In this document: piece after piece, positions 9,026 to 17,314 of the stretch
How positions within the stretch are numbered: the first letter of the stretch is position 1
Layout of the letters: each line of letters begins with the position of its first letter
NCBI GenBank assembly: GCA_002305075.1
Contig: DBQC01000026.1
Span: forward strand, 1-64,000
Origin: Ruminococcaceae bacterium UBA1404
GTDB lineage: Bacteria; Bacillota; Clostridia; Oscillospirales; Ruminococcaceae
Direction of reading: 5' to 3'
Length of the DNA: 64,000 nt
The notes under the pieces: model-generated
The model's database searches: none
The model's input: the letters and a program-made list of their open reading frames with translations, nothing else
Told to the model about the DNA's origin: nothing
Made by a program: the position numbers and the translations under genes

Positions 9026-9672
9026 AGACAGAAAAGCTTGGGCTGGTATCGCCTTTAGAGTTTATACCTTTAGCAGAAAAAACAAAGCTTATCTTTCCCA
9101 TTGGTGAGAAAGTGATTATCAAGGCATTTCGCTTTTTAAACAAGCTTAGGAAATGCGGATATGACGGCATTGATGTTGCAATCAATATTTCTGTTATTCA
9201 GTTGCTTAATCCCGATTTTACAAGCAGACTGTTTGAGCTCATCGAGGATATGCAGGTTAACCCAAAGAACATCATCATCGAGATTACCGAATCGGTCTTT
9301 GCCTCCGATTATGACAGCATCAATAAAACGATTGGCAAACTCAGGGATGCGGGTCTTCGCATAGCGATAGACGACTTTGGCACAGGCTATTCTTCGCTTG
9401 CCCGAGAAAACGAATTAACCGTAGATTGCATAAAAATTGATAAGCGTTTTATCGACAAACTAATAGATGCAGACCCGAATCTAGCCATAACGAGCGATAT
9501 CATTTCGATGTCACACAAACTTGGGCATTGCACCATTGCCGAAGGAGTGGAGCATGAGAGTCAGCTGCAATATCTAAAGAAACACGCCTGCGACAAAATA
9601 CAGGGATATCTCGTCAGCAAACCACTCGATGAAAAAGAAGCGCTCGAATTTCTTGAAAGACACCATGCCTAA
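8980..9672 (+). pseudogene. EAL phosphodiesterase domain of the same gene, in the next frame
   Basis: Reading shifts back by one base at the T pair near 8980-8981. From there the EAL domain continues cleanly: TGSICGFEALARL, then INISVIQL, IIEITESVF, IAIDDFGTGYSSL, DCIKIDKRF, IAEGVEHE and IQGYLVSKP. All metal- and substrate-binding residues known for active EAL enzymes (which cleave c-di-GMP to pGpG) are present. Adding one T (CTTTAC for CTTAC) would fuse it in frame to the upstream part, giving a protein of about 827 residues. An internal start at 9112 could make only a fragment lacking the EAL motif itself. Confidence 0.8.
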
Positions 9673-9727
9673 CGCTCAATAACAGCTGTGGCTGCGATGT
9701 GCGTGACAGGGTAGCGGAAATTTGATT

Positions 9728-11161
9728 TTAAGTCCCGCAAAATGTTTTGTAATGACAAAACTCGGGCGGGGGGAGCTGCGAAAATTCTTCTTGCTCCGGC
9801 GCATATGCATAAGGATTATCTAAGGCGTTAAGCAGCTGATGCATCTTGCTTAGATCCCCCTCTAAAGCGGCACTCAAGGCTTCTTCAACCCGATGGTTTC
9901 TTGGAATAACAGCAGGGTTATGACTTTTCATAAGCGCCTTGCTTTCATCTGTAGACTGTGACTGCTTTTTAAGACGCACTCGCCAGCGCTCATACCAATA
10001 CTGATAATCCGGGGCGGAAAATAGAAATAGACCGTCGCGCTTATCTATTGTTAAACATCTAAAAGTGTTGGTATAATCGGCCTCGTATTGCTGCATGAGC
10101 TCTAATAAATCCAGAATGAGCAATTTATCATCCGGTCGCTCGTCAAACAAACCCAGCTTTGCCCGCATTCCGGCCAGCCAATGGTTTTGATACAGGCTTT
10201 CAAAGCTTTCGGCTTCTTCTTGCGCAAGCTGGACGGCCTTATGGATATTTTCATGGAATAACGGTAGCAAAGTTTCAGCAAAACGCGCCAAATTCCAAGC
10301 GGCAATCCCTGGCTGATTTTTATATGCGTAGCGTCCGTGTATATCAATGGAGCTAAATACCGTATCCGGGTGATAAACATCCATAAATGCGCATGGCCCA
10401 TAGTCCATGGTTTGGCCGCTAATGGCCATATTGTCCGTATTCATAACCCCATGAATAAACCCGACCAACTGCCATTTGGCAATCAGTGCGGCCTGCCGCT
10501 CTATCACTTGCCTTAACAACAGAAGGTATTTGTTTTCCAATGTCGCGGTCTCCGGGAAATGGCGTGCTATGGTGTAATCGGCCAAGCTGCGCACATCCTC
10601 GACCGAGCCAAAATGCGCAGCAAATTCGAATGTCCCCACCCGAATGTGGCTTTTGGCAACACGGGTTAAAACTGCTCCCATAAGATCTTTCTCACGCCTT
10701 ACAACCTCACCGGTTGCAACAACGGCCAAGCTCCTTGTTGTGGGAATGCCCAATTTATGCATGGCCTCGCTTATGATATATTCACGCAGCATGGGCCCTA
10801 AAGTGGCTCGCCCGTCGCCGCCCCGGGAGTATGGCGTGCGTCCGGAGCCTTTTAGCTGAATATCAAAACGGTCTTGGGAATCCGTTATTTGCTCGCCAAG
10901 CAAAATGGCGCGCCCATCGCCTAACATGGTAAAATGACCAAACTGGTGCCCGGCATAGGCCTGGGCCAAAGGCTGGGCGCCCTTTGGAACCTCGTTTCCG
11001 GCAAAGACCTCCAACTGCAGAGGCGCTCCTATCAAATCCGCCAAAGAATCGTTAAAGGTGATAAGCTTTGGAGCTCGTACAGCAGTTGGGTGCTGTTTTG
11101 TGTAGAAAATCTGTGGCAGCTTGGCATAGCTGTTATCAAAGTTCCATGATTTCTTTTCCAT
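9728..11161 (-). CDS. selO: Protein adenylyltransferase SelO (YdiU/UPF0061 family)
   Basis: This 477-residue protein belongs to the SelO pseudokinase-fold family, which transfers AMP from ATP to Ser, Thr or Tyr of target proteins. Recognisable segments are WNFDNSYAKLP at the start, GDGRAILLGEQ, the ATP-site region LKGSGRTPYSRGGDGRA, the metal-binding segment HGVMNTDNMAISG, DYGPCAFMD, and the family C-terminus HYKTFCGT. The length is normal. ATG at 11161 has AAGGATG eight bases upstream and fits the family N-terminus better than an upstream ATG at 11185. It converges with the EAL gene. Confidence 0.92.
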   Translation of the reverse strand: MEKKSWNFDNSYAKLPQIFYTKQHPTAVRAPKLITFNDSLADLIGAPLQLEVFAGNEVPKGAQPLAQAYAGHQFGHFTMLGDGRAILLGEQITDSQDRFDIQLKGSGRTPYSRGGDGRATLGPMLREYIISEAMHKLGIPTTRSLAVVATGEVVRREKDLMGAVLTRVAKSHIRVGTFEFAAHFGSVEDVRSLADYTIARHFPETATLENKYLLLLRQVIERQAALIAKWQLVGFIHGVMNTDNMAISGQTMDYGPCAFMDVYHPDTVFSSIDIHGRYAYKNQPGIAAWNLARFAETLLPLFHENIHKAVQLAQEEAESFESLYQNHWLAGMRAKLGLFDERPDDKLLILDLLELMQQYEADYTNTFRCLTIDKRDGLFLFSAPDYQYWYERWRVRLKKQSQSTDESKALMKSHNPAVIPRNHRVEEALSAALEGDLSKMHQLLNALDNPYAYAPEQEEFSQLPPPEFCHYKTFCGT

Positions 11162-11315
11162 TTTTCTCATCCTTTTAAAAAGCAATATTCAAACACTCTT
11201 AGTATCTACTAATTGCATTTTTATATGTTTCCAATGCTGCGGCCCTGCCAGGCTGCAACAACCTAGGAATTTTTAAGTATACCAAGCGGTGCTGCCGGCC
11301 CTTGGCATGGCCAGC

Positions 11316-11345
11316 TTAGCACAAAATCCACCTTTGTGCTATAAT
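11316..11345 (+). promoter_or_regulatory. Promoter with overlapping palindromic operator
   Basis: A TATAAT at 11340-11345 sits 18 bases after a weak TTAGCA. The spacer is filled by a perfect 9-bp inverted repeat, TAGCACAAA (11317-11325) and TTTGTGCTA (11333-11341). A repressor bound there would block the promoter of the PhnA-like gene 27 bases downstream. Confidence 0.5.
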
Positions 11346-11371
11346 GGCTCTATCAATCATGAAAGGTGGAA

Positions 11372-11719
11372 ATGCCTGTGTCCAGCCTGCCAAACTGCCC
11401 ACAGTGCAGCAGTGCCTATACCTATGAGGATGGCAACCTGCTCATATGCCCAGAATGCACCTACGAATGGAATGCCTTTACAGAAGAAGCCCAAGCGCAG
11501 GAAAATGCCGTTAGGGACGCTGTTGGCAACATTCTTTGCGATGGGGATAACGCCATCATGGTCAAGCAGGTCAAAATCAGCGGAGGCTCGGGTGTTATCA
11601 AGCAGGGCACCCAGGTGCGCGGTATTCGCATCGAGACCAACGGACCACACAACATCGTCGCCAAGGTAGACGGATTTGGTATGATGGATTTGAAGTCCGA
11701 GCTGCTCAAGAAGATCTAA
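11372..11719 (+). CDS. PhnA/YjdM-like zinc ribbon protein
   Basis: A 115-residue cytoplasmic protein of the PhnA family. The N-terminal zinc ribbon has two CxxC pairs (CPQCSS and CPECTYEW), and the C-terminal half is an SH3-like KOW-type domain (LCDGDNAIMVKQVKISGG, VRGIRIE, VDGFGMMDLKSELLKK). Despite the family name, the Escherichia coli protein is not required for phosphonate use and its role is unclear. I prefer ATG 11372 over GTG 11366 because GAAAGG lies six bases ahead. A palindromic operator overlaps its promoter. Confidence 0.85.
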   Translation: MPVSSLPNCPQCSSAYTYEDGNLLICPECTYEWNAFTEEAQAQENAVRDAVGNILCDGDNAIMVKQVKISGGSGVIKQGTQVRGIRIETNGPHNIVAKVDGFGMMDLKSELLKKI

Positions 11720-11751
11720 TCCTCCGCATCGTCTAACATATTCCCCGGCAG

Positions 11752-11790
11752 CAGCCGCACCGGCAAGGTTTTCCGGTGTGGCTGTGGCTT
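11752..11790 (+). terminator. Candidate terminator after the PhnA-like gene
   Basis: CAGCCGCACCGG and CCGGTGTGGCTG pair with one G-T wobble around a nine-base loop, followed shortly by TTTT. Confidence 0.6.
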
Positions 11791-11906
11791 TTGGGATGCA
11801 GTTTTGTGCAAGACGGGTTAGACATTTGCTAAATGGGCGCCAATCTCTCGAGTTTTGCATATCATAGATTAGTTTTATACTGCGATGATATGGAGGGGTA
11901 TTTTGC

Positions 11907-12806
11907 ATGGCGTATTTACGGGAATCAATGGAGCTCAATCTATTCTTTTTGCGCATCCTAAAGGAGCACGCGCTGTTTATGCAGCTGTCGTTCATGCCGA
12001 GGGATCGGATGCTCGCCGAAGCGGCGGACGACCTAGGCGAGCGGCTGACCCAGCTGTTCAAACAGGCCATTGCGCTTTCTGAGGGTTATGTTTCGGCCGA
12101 GGTTATGAACTCGGGCGAGCTGTTTACACGATACACGGAAGAAGCCGAGCGGCAGATGGAATTCTTTACGGGTCTGCCCATGGATCTACAAATTACCCGG
12201 GACGAATATAACCTAGGCGGTGGGACGCTGCCTCCCGAAACCTTAAGACCCCAGGTGGATGCACTCAATCAAAATGCCCTTGCCCTGGCCCGGCAAATGC
12301 AGCAGTTTATGCAGCGGGTGCTGGAGGATGTGGCAGCTTGCCGAGCCATCACCACCCTCTACCCAACCCAAATAGACCACCTTGCCCGGGAGCTTCATCA
12401 CTACATATTCAGGCTAAGATCCCTTATGTCGGGCAACACTCTGCTAACCGCTCAAGAGTTTGCCGACGAGCAGGCCTTTTGGAACGAGATTATGGCCGAG
12501 CACGCTGAATTTATCGATGGTCTGCTCGACCCAACCGAGCAAAACCTCAAGGCGCAGGCCGAGGCATTTGCCGTTGAGTTTGCCCGTCTGGTCGAGCAGC
12601 TTGAGACCGCCCAGCAAAGGCCGATGATGATACCGCAGGTCACATTGCGTGACGAGGACGCCATGCGCAGCCTGCAGAATTTTAAATCGCAGGCCACCCA
12701 CGGAATTCTCTCCTGCAAAATACGCAGCATCATCACCCCGCTGCTGGCCGACCATGTTCTGCGCGAGGCCAACCACTACCTGCGAGTTTTGCGGCAAAAT
12801 ATGTAG
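11907..12806 (+). CDS. DUF2935 protein (duplicated four-helix, ferritin-like)
   Basis: This 299-residue all-helical protein consists of two related halves. Each half has spaced acidic and histidine residues typical of metal-binding helical bundles (ELNLFFLRILKEHALFM in the first; QAFWNEIMAEHAEFI and DHVLREANHYLRVL in the second). The family is common in spore-forming Firmicutes; its function is unknown, although a di-metal site is likely. ATG is preceded by GGAGGGG. A second, frameshifted member of the same family sits just beyond the CRISPR array at 37880-38811, so the window carries a paralogue pair. Confidence 0.88.
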   Translation: MAYLRESMELNLFFLRILKEHALFMQLSFMPRDRMLAEAADDLGERLTQLFKQAIALSEGYVSAEVMNSGELFTRYTEEAERQMEFFTGLPMDLQITRDEYNLGGGTLPPETLRPQVDALNQNALALARQMQQFMQRVLEDVAACRAITTLYPTQIDHLARELHHYIFRLRSLMSGNTLLTAQEFADEQAFWNEIMAEHAEFIDGLLDPTEQNLKAQAEAFAVEFARLVEQLETAQQRPMMIPQVTLRDEDAMRSLQNFKSQATHGILSCKIRSIITPLLADHVLREANHYLRVLRQNM

Positions 12807-12894
12807 CTCGTCCTTTGTGGGTCGCCCGGTTAATAGGCCGGGCGGCCCACACGCTTTGAGCCTGCTTCGTGGTCCGTTATAAATCTTTATCGAT

Positions 12895-12929
12895 AAGCCG
12901 TCCTAAGCCGTCGACTTGGGCCGGCTTTT
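12895..12929 (+). terminator. Intrinsic terminator
   Basis: AAGCCGTCCTAAG pairs with CTTGGGCCGGCTT (one mismatch, one wobble) around CCGTCGA and ends in TTTT. A GC-rich hairpin without a T-run, GTCGCCCGG/CCGGGCGGC, lies just before it at about 12821-12847. Confidence 0.75.
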
Positions 12930-13037
12930 ATGATACAATACCCTAAAAGATGCCCGGCAGGGTAGGAGGCGAGGGGCCGTCCATACCCGCTATAGGGCGC
13001 CAATATGGATATGCGTATACCGCGAGAGGAGCAAAAC

Positions 13038-13568
13038 ATGAACATTTGGCACGACATTGCGCCCGGGCGCATCGCCCCCCAAAGCTTTTTCTCGGTCATT
13101 GAAATACCCAAAGGGGCCAAGACCAAATATGAGATGGACAAGGATACCGGTTTGCTGCGGCTAGACCGCATTCTGTACACCTCCACCCACTATCCCCACA
13201 ACTACGGATTCATCCCCCGCACCTATGCTCAGGACAACGACCCCCTCGATGTGCTGGTGCTCTGCTCCGAGACCATTGCCCCCATGGCTTTGGTGCGCTG
13301 TTACCCTGTGGGGGTGTTTATCATGGAGGACGACGGCGACCGGGACGAAAAAATTATCGCCATCCCCTTCGACGATCCCAGCTACAACACCTATAAGAGC
13401 ATCTTTGACCTGCCCGAACACATCCACAAAGAAATTCGCCACTTTTTTGCAGTCTACAAGACTTTAGAGGGCGGCGCCGTGGTACCGGGAGAGGTGCTCG
13501 ATGCAGAAGATGCTCAAAAGATTGTGCTGGACAGCATGAAGCGCTACGACGAGATCTTTGCCCGATAG
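13038..13568 (+). CDS. ppa: Inorganic pyrophosphatase, family I
   Basis: This soluble enzyme hydrolyses pyrophosphate to phosphate and so drives biosynthetic reactions. The 176 residues match the bacterial type I length. Visible markers are IEIPKGAKTKYEMDK, HYPHNYGFIPRT, the metal-binding signature DNDPLDVLVL, and DGDRDEKIIAIP. ATG at 13038 has GAGAGGAG seven bases upstream; an in-frame ATG at 13005 lacks a site. It appears to be a single-gene unit with a hairpin after it. Confidence 0.95.
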   Translation: MNIWHDIAPGRIAPQSFFSVIEIPKGAKTKYEMDKDTGLLRLDRILYTSTHYPHNYGFIPRTYAQDNDPLDVLVLCSETIAPMALVRCYPVGVFIMEDDGDRDEKIIAIPFDDPSYNTYKSIFDLPEHIHKEIRHFFAVYKTLEGGAVVPGEVLDAEDAQKIVLDSMKRYDEIFAR

Positions 13569-13685
13569 CTCCCAAGGCATTGCCCAAAGGGCAGACAGTC
13601 CATGTCACCCATATGTAATCTGCGCCCTGCAAAGATTGAATTTATTAGAGGCCCAGCGGCGGGCTAAACCGCATAAAATGGGGGC

Positions 13686-13717
13686 GGAAGGCCGTGAAGT
13701 AAGGCCTTCCACCTTTT
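13686..13717 (+). terminator. Candidate terminator upstream of fapA
   Basis: GGAAGGCC and GGCCTTCC flank a nine-base loop and are followed by ACCTTTT. It probably ends the pyrophosphatase transcript. Confidence 0.55.
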
Positions 13718-13821
13718 GCCATTTTTGCAGCTCTGTAATAAACAAGTTTGATTTTTGCCGATAAAAGCAGTACAATGTAACCAACAGACTGTCTAATGCC
13801 ATCGAAAGAGGGAGTTGTTGT

Positions 13822-15285
13822 ATGAAAAAGGATGCCGCACATGGGCAACATGCCATTTTAAAAAAATTGGCTGCCGCGGTCCCGCCCGAGCAGTCTGCTC
13901 TGCCGCCCCCTCCGGTGGATTCCAAAGTGACCGTCACCCTGGCCGACCGGGGCATGAGCGCCAAAATCCAGCTCAGCCGCCCTACCGGCGGAGGGCGCCC
14001 CCCCAGCCGGGAACTCATCTATGCCGCGCTGGCCGAAAACGGGGTTGCATTTGGCATCTCCGAGTCAAAAATACTCAGCCTTGTTCATAGGCCCATCTAT
14101 AATCTGTACATAGAGGTGGCGCATGGCCAGCCCCCCGTACCCGGTATCGACGGCCGCCTGGAATATCATGTGTCCCGAGAGACCAGCCTAAAGCCCAAAG
14201 TGCGGGAGGATGGCACGGTGGACTACCGGGATCTCGGCATTATCCAGCAGGTTGAGCCGGATCAGATACTGGTGGAGCGCATACCGCCCACCCCCGGCAC
14301 AGAGGGCTACGATGTACAGGGCAACCCCATTGCCCCCCGCCCGGGCAGGGATGTTGTTCTCCCTGCGGGCAAGAACACCTATGTCTCGGATGACGGCCTC
14401 TATCTGTTGGCCGACCGGGCTGGTCATGTGGATTTTATCGGCGGCAAGGTGGTCGTACAGGAGACCTATACCGTTTCGGGAGATGTGGGCTCGGCCACTG
14501 GCAACATCAACTTTAACGGCAGCGTGAGCATTCGGGGCACTGTTCTGGCCGGATTTACCGTAAAGGCTACAGGCAATGTGATCATTCGCGGGGGCTGCGA
14601 GGCGGCTACTATTGAAGCCGGCGGTAATGTGACCATCGGCGAGGGCATCAATGGCGGTCATGTAATCGTAGCGGGTGATCTAAAAAGCAAGTATCTGCAG
14701 AACAGTCGGGTGGAGGCTGGCGGCAGTATCTACTCGGACGCGGTGGTACACTGCGAGTTGCGCTGTGGCGACGCTTTGGTGGTGTCGGGTCCACGGGGTG
14801 CGCTCAGGGGGGGGAACTGCTCGGCCGCCAACCGCATCGAGTGCGCCAAAATCGGCTCGCGCAACACCTATATGCCCACCCGAATCGAGGTAGGGTTAGA
14901 TCCCATCCTGCAATCCCGCATTAACAATGCCCCTAAGGAATTCGAGACCGCCGCCCAGAATATCGCCCGTCTGGAGCACATGATCAACTGCTTCTCCCAG
15001 TTGGAGGCGGCGGGCCGTTTGGACGCCGAGCGTCTGCAAATTCTCAAGAATATGCGTTACACGCTGGATATAGAGCGCCAAAAACACCAAGCCCTCCAGC
15101 AGGAGTTGGAGGTCATTGCCGAAAAGGCCAAGACGCTGGGCTTTGGCACCATCGTCGCCAAAACAGGCATTGCGCCTGGTGTGCGGGTGGTTATTGGCCC
15201 CTTCCAAGCGGTAATAGACGATTATACCCCCAATGTCAAGATCACCCGGGGCGACGATGGTATTGTCTTTAGCCCCGCGGTTTAA
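13822..15285 (+). CDS. FapA family protein (DUF342)
   Basis: A 487-residue protein with the DUF342/FapA core. An N-terminal domain (about 30-140) precedes a long right-handed beta-helix of repeated short strands (GDVGSATGNINFNGSVSIRG, then VKATGNVIIRGGCEAATIEA). A coiled coil (about 370-430, NIARLEHMINCFSQLEA) follows, then a small C-terminal beta domain. FapA is linked to flagellar assembly or cell-size control in Vibrio, but homologues are widespread in non-flagellated Firmicutes and their role there is unsettled. The ATG follows GAGGGAG. It runs into the ComFB gene 35 bases on, probably as one operon. Confidence 0.87.
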   Translation: MKKDAAHGQHAILKKLAAAVPPEQSALPPPPVDSKVTVTLADRGMSAKIQLSRPTGGGRPPSRELIYAALAENGVAFGISESKILSLVHRPIYNLYIEVAHGQPPVPGIDGRLEYHVSRETSLKPKVREDGTVDYRDLGIIQQVEPDQILVERIPPTPGTEGYDVQGNPIAPRPGRDVVLPAGKNTYVSDDGLYLLADRAGHVDFIGGKVVVQETYTVSGDVGSATGNINFNGSVSIRGTVLAGFTVKATGNVIIRGGCEAATIEAGGNVTIGEGINGGHVIVAGDLKSKYLQNSRVEAGGSIYSDAVVHCELRCGDALVVSGPRGALRGGNCSAANRIECAKIGSRNTYMPTRIEVGLDPILQSRINNAPKEFETAAQNIARLEHMINCFSQLEAAGRLDAERLQILKNMRYTLDIERQKHQALQQELEVIAEKAKTLGFGTIVAKTGIAPGVRVVIGPFQAVIDDYTPNVKITRGDDGIVFSPAV

Positions 15286-15319
15286 CTGCAGCATTTTAAC
15301 AGAGAGGTCAGCAAAGCAT

Positions 15320-15601
15320 ATGAACATGAGTTTTACCGCACGCAATCTCAATGAGGAACTGGTGGATGCGCTGCTTGACGAGAGCATGAGCCGTGTGGAT
15401 ATGTGCCGGTGCAGCCGCTGTCGGGCGGATGTTCGGGCCTATGCGCTCAATCTTCTCCCCCCACGCTATGTGGTCACTACCGAGGGCTACATCTACTCCC
15501 GTATGCAGTCCCTCACCTGCCAGAACCAGGCCGATATTATAGCGGCTGTCTCCAAGGCCGTTTCCGTGGTCAGCAGCCAGCCCCGACACAGCGCAGTTTA
15601 A
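15320..15601 (+). CDS. comFB: ComFB family protein
   Basis: A small 93-residue protein of the ComFB family. It shows the conserved start NLNEELVDALLDE, a cysteine cluster MCRCSRCRADVRAYALN and PPRYVVT. In Bacillus comFB lies in the late competence operon but is dispensable. ComFB domains have more recently been reported as cyclic dinucleotide receptors in other bacteria; I recall this but cannot check it here. It is encoded directly after fapA and followed by a terminator, so the two are likely co-expressed. Confidence 0.85.
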   Translation: MNMSFTARNLNEELVDALLDESMSRVDMCRCSRCRADVRAYALNLLPPRYVVTTEGYIYSRMQSLTCQNQADIIAAVSKAVSVVSSQPRHSAV

Positions 15602-15607
15602 TTGCAC

Positions 15608-15646
15608 AAGCGCCCATCTCCCGACGAGAGATGGGCGCTTGGATTT
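15608..15646 (+). terminator. Intrinsic terminator after comFB
   Basis: AAGCGCCCATCTC and GAGATGGGCGCTT form a 13-bp stem with a short loop, followed by GGATTTT. Confidence 0.8.
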
Positions 15647-15661
15647 TGCACGCCTGAATAT

Positions 15662-15694
15662 AAAAAAGCCCACGCCAGCGGCGTGGGCTTTTTT
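15662..15694. terminator. Bidirectional terminator
   Basis: AAAAAAGCCCACGCC and GGCGTGGGCTTTTTT form a perfect stem around AGC. It serves both the fapA-comFB side and the converging symporter gene. Confidence 0.92.
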
Positions 15695-15710
15695 GTGTTT
15701 CGGTATGCGC

Positions 15711-16925
15711 TTAGAAAATCAGGGGCGCAAGGATGCCTGCAAAGATAACCGAGGCGATGGTTACGGTGGTAAAGCCGGCCACAATCATCTTGGGCAGGAT
15801 CTGATCCATCAGGTTTTTGCGCTGGTCTTCGGGCAGTCCAGTGCCGTTGACCGCGTCGGTGGTGAGAATAAGCGTACCGGGGAAGCCAAACATAGCGGCC
15901 AGACCGCAGGAAATGGCAAGGTTTGTACTTACTTTGAGCACTTTGCCGGCCACAAGCGAGAGCGCAATAATACCGGTAGCACCCATGAGCAACAGGCCAA
16001 AGAGAGGCGCGATAAGCTGTACAACCTGACCAAAGTCCAGTGCAGAATAGCTGGAGGGGCCAAGGGTGTAGAGACCCAGCATCAAGAAGTTAAAGACGCC
16101 GGCTTTGGTAAGAATATCGTCATCAAGAAAACCGAGCTCGTGGAACAAAATGCCGAAAAACAGCACCGACACAGCGGCGGAGAACATTGTAAAGTTGAGG
16201 AAGGTGGCAAGGAACCAAGAGAAGGTGGCGCCCAGCCAAGCCACGATAGCCAGCTTACAAATCATCATAACCCAGGTGTTGTACTCAGGCTTCATGGGCT
16301 TAAACAGCTTCTTTTTGGATTCTTCCTCGCCGTCCCCATCAGCGGTGGTGCTCACCAGGTGCTCACCGGCGGCTATGCGGCTATCGCACTCTTTCTTAAG
16401 GAAGAAGGAGGCAATGGGCATACCGATCAGTCCCTGGAAAGACATCACCAAGAAGGCAAAGGCGGCAAGCTCGGGCTTTCCGGCTGCAGTCGCCGCATCG
16501 GCGGTAATCTGGGCTGCCACAATGCCGCCGGAAATAGGAGCCACAGCGGTTAAGGCATAGTCATAACCGAACAGGGCAATACCGGCTGTGCCGCAGACAA
16601 TCAGAATACCAATAAAGCCCGCAAGGCAGACAGCCACGGTCTTCCACTCCTGAAGGAGCTCTTTAAACTTGATGATGGTACCCAGGTGGGTGATCATAAG
16701 TAGGGTGCCAAAACCGCCGAGCACTGCGCCCAGTTGGGTATTGGTGGGGATTATTGCAGGTAAAACCCCCGAGACATAGCCGGCGATAAAGATAACCGCG
16801 GCCACCATCATGCTTGAGACGAGACCCTTTGTCCAGGTGGTAACCATGTTGCCAAAGGCGTAAACCGCGGTTAGAACCACAATGCCAAACAAGGGACTCC
16901 ACAGATAATTTGCAAACGCTTCCAT
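15711..16925 (-). CDS. Putative sodium/glutamate-type symporter
   Basis: A 404-residue polytopic membrane protein with about 11 hydrophobic helices and a charged central loop (DGDGEEESKKKLFKPMKPEYN). Repeated Gly-rich segments in each half (APISGGIVAAQITADAATAA; FGFPGTLILTTDAVNG) resemble the re-entrant loops of GltS-like carriers. The substrate is not provable from sequence; glutamate is suggested by family resemblance and by the divergent gamma-glutamyltransferase, which releases glutamate. ATG 16925 has AAAGGAGG at ideal spacing, and a strong promoter lies upstream. Confidence 0.6.
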   Translation of the reverse strand: MEAFANYLWSPLFGIVVLTAVYAFGNMVTTWTKGLVSSMMVAAVIFIAGYVSGVLPAIIPTNTQLGAVLGGFGTLLMITHLGTIIKFKELLQEWKTVAVCLAGFIGILIVCGTAGIALFGYDYALTAVAPISGGIVAAQITADAATAAGKPELAAFAFLVMSFQGLIGMPIASFFLKKECDSRIAAGEHLVSTTADGDGEEESKKKLFKPMKPEYNTWVMMICKLAIVAWLGATFSWFLATFLNFTMFSAAVSVLFFGILFHELGFLDDDILTKAGVFNFLMLGLYTLGPSSYSALDFGQVVQLIAPLFGLLLMGATGIIALSLVAGKVLKVSTNLAISCGLAAMFGFPGTLILTTDAVNGTGLPEDQRKNLMDQILPKMIVAGFTTVTIASVIFAGILAPLIF

Positions 16926-16977
16926 GTAGATCCTCCTTTACTTCAATGGACTAAACCATCAAATGGATTTGTCCTCG

Positions 16978-17006
16978 ATTATAGCATGCCAAAATCGACT
17001 TGTCAC
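16978..17006 (-). promoter_or_regulatory. Promoter of the symporter gene
   Basis: On the minus strand GTGACA, a 17-base spacer and TATAAT precede the symporter start by about 50 bases. The rest of 17007-17275 is AT-rich, holds no gene, and separates the divergent units. Confidence 0.75.
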
Positions 17007-17275
17007 CCTTCTTTACTTTTTTCTAATTTGTGAACACAAAATGACCAAAGATTTAAATACTTTTGTGGATATTGTCTTTGTTGAAAACCAAAAAAGCAAA
17101 AAAAGTTTCATTATATGAAAAACGACACCAGATGAATTGAAGCAAAAGAAAAAGAGAATATAGAGCAGGGGCATATTGACGATTTCCCATGCATGGTAAG
17201 ACTAAACCAAACAATTTAAATATGGGCTTTGCGCTCTTGAAAAACTCGGACTATGTATGCAGTCGGGAGCCTATC

Positions 17276-17284
17276 TGGTATACT
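17276..17284 (+). promoter_or_regulatory. Extended -10 element before the gamma-glutamyltransferase gene
   Basis: TGGTATACT, an extended -10 form, lies 31 bases before the ATG; no clear -35 is seen. Confidence 0.4.
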
Positions 17285-17314
17285 TAAAACAAATACCGTG
17301 ATGGAGGCCTTATC

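Noticed and set aside
15639..16553. 304-codon open frame antisense to the symporter
   Set aside because: The same argument applies: it is low-complexity Gly/His/Lys-rich sequence opposite a clear membrane protein gene and runs across a terminator.
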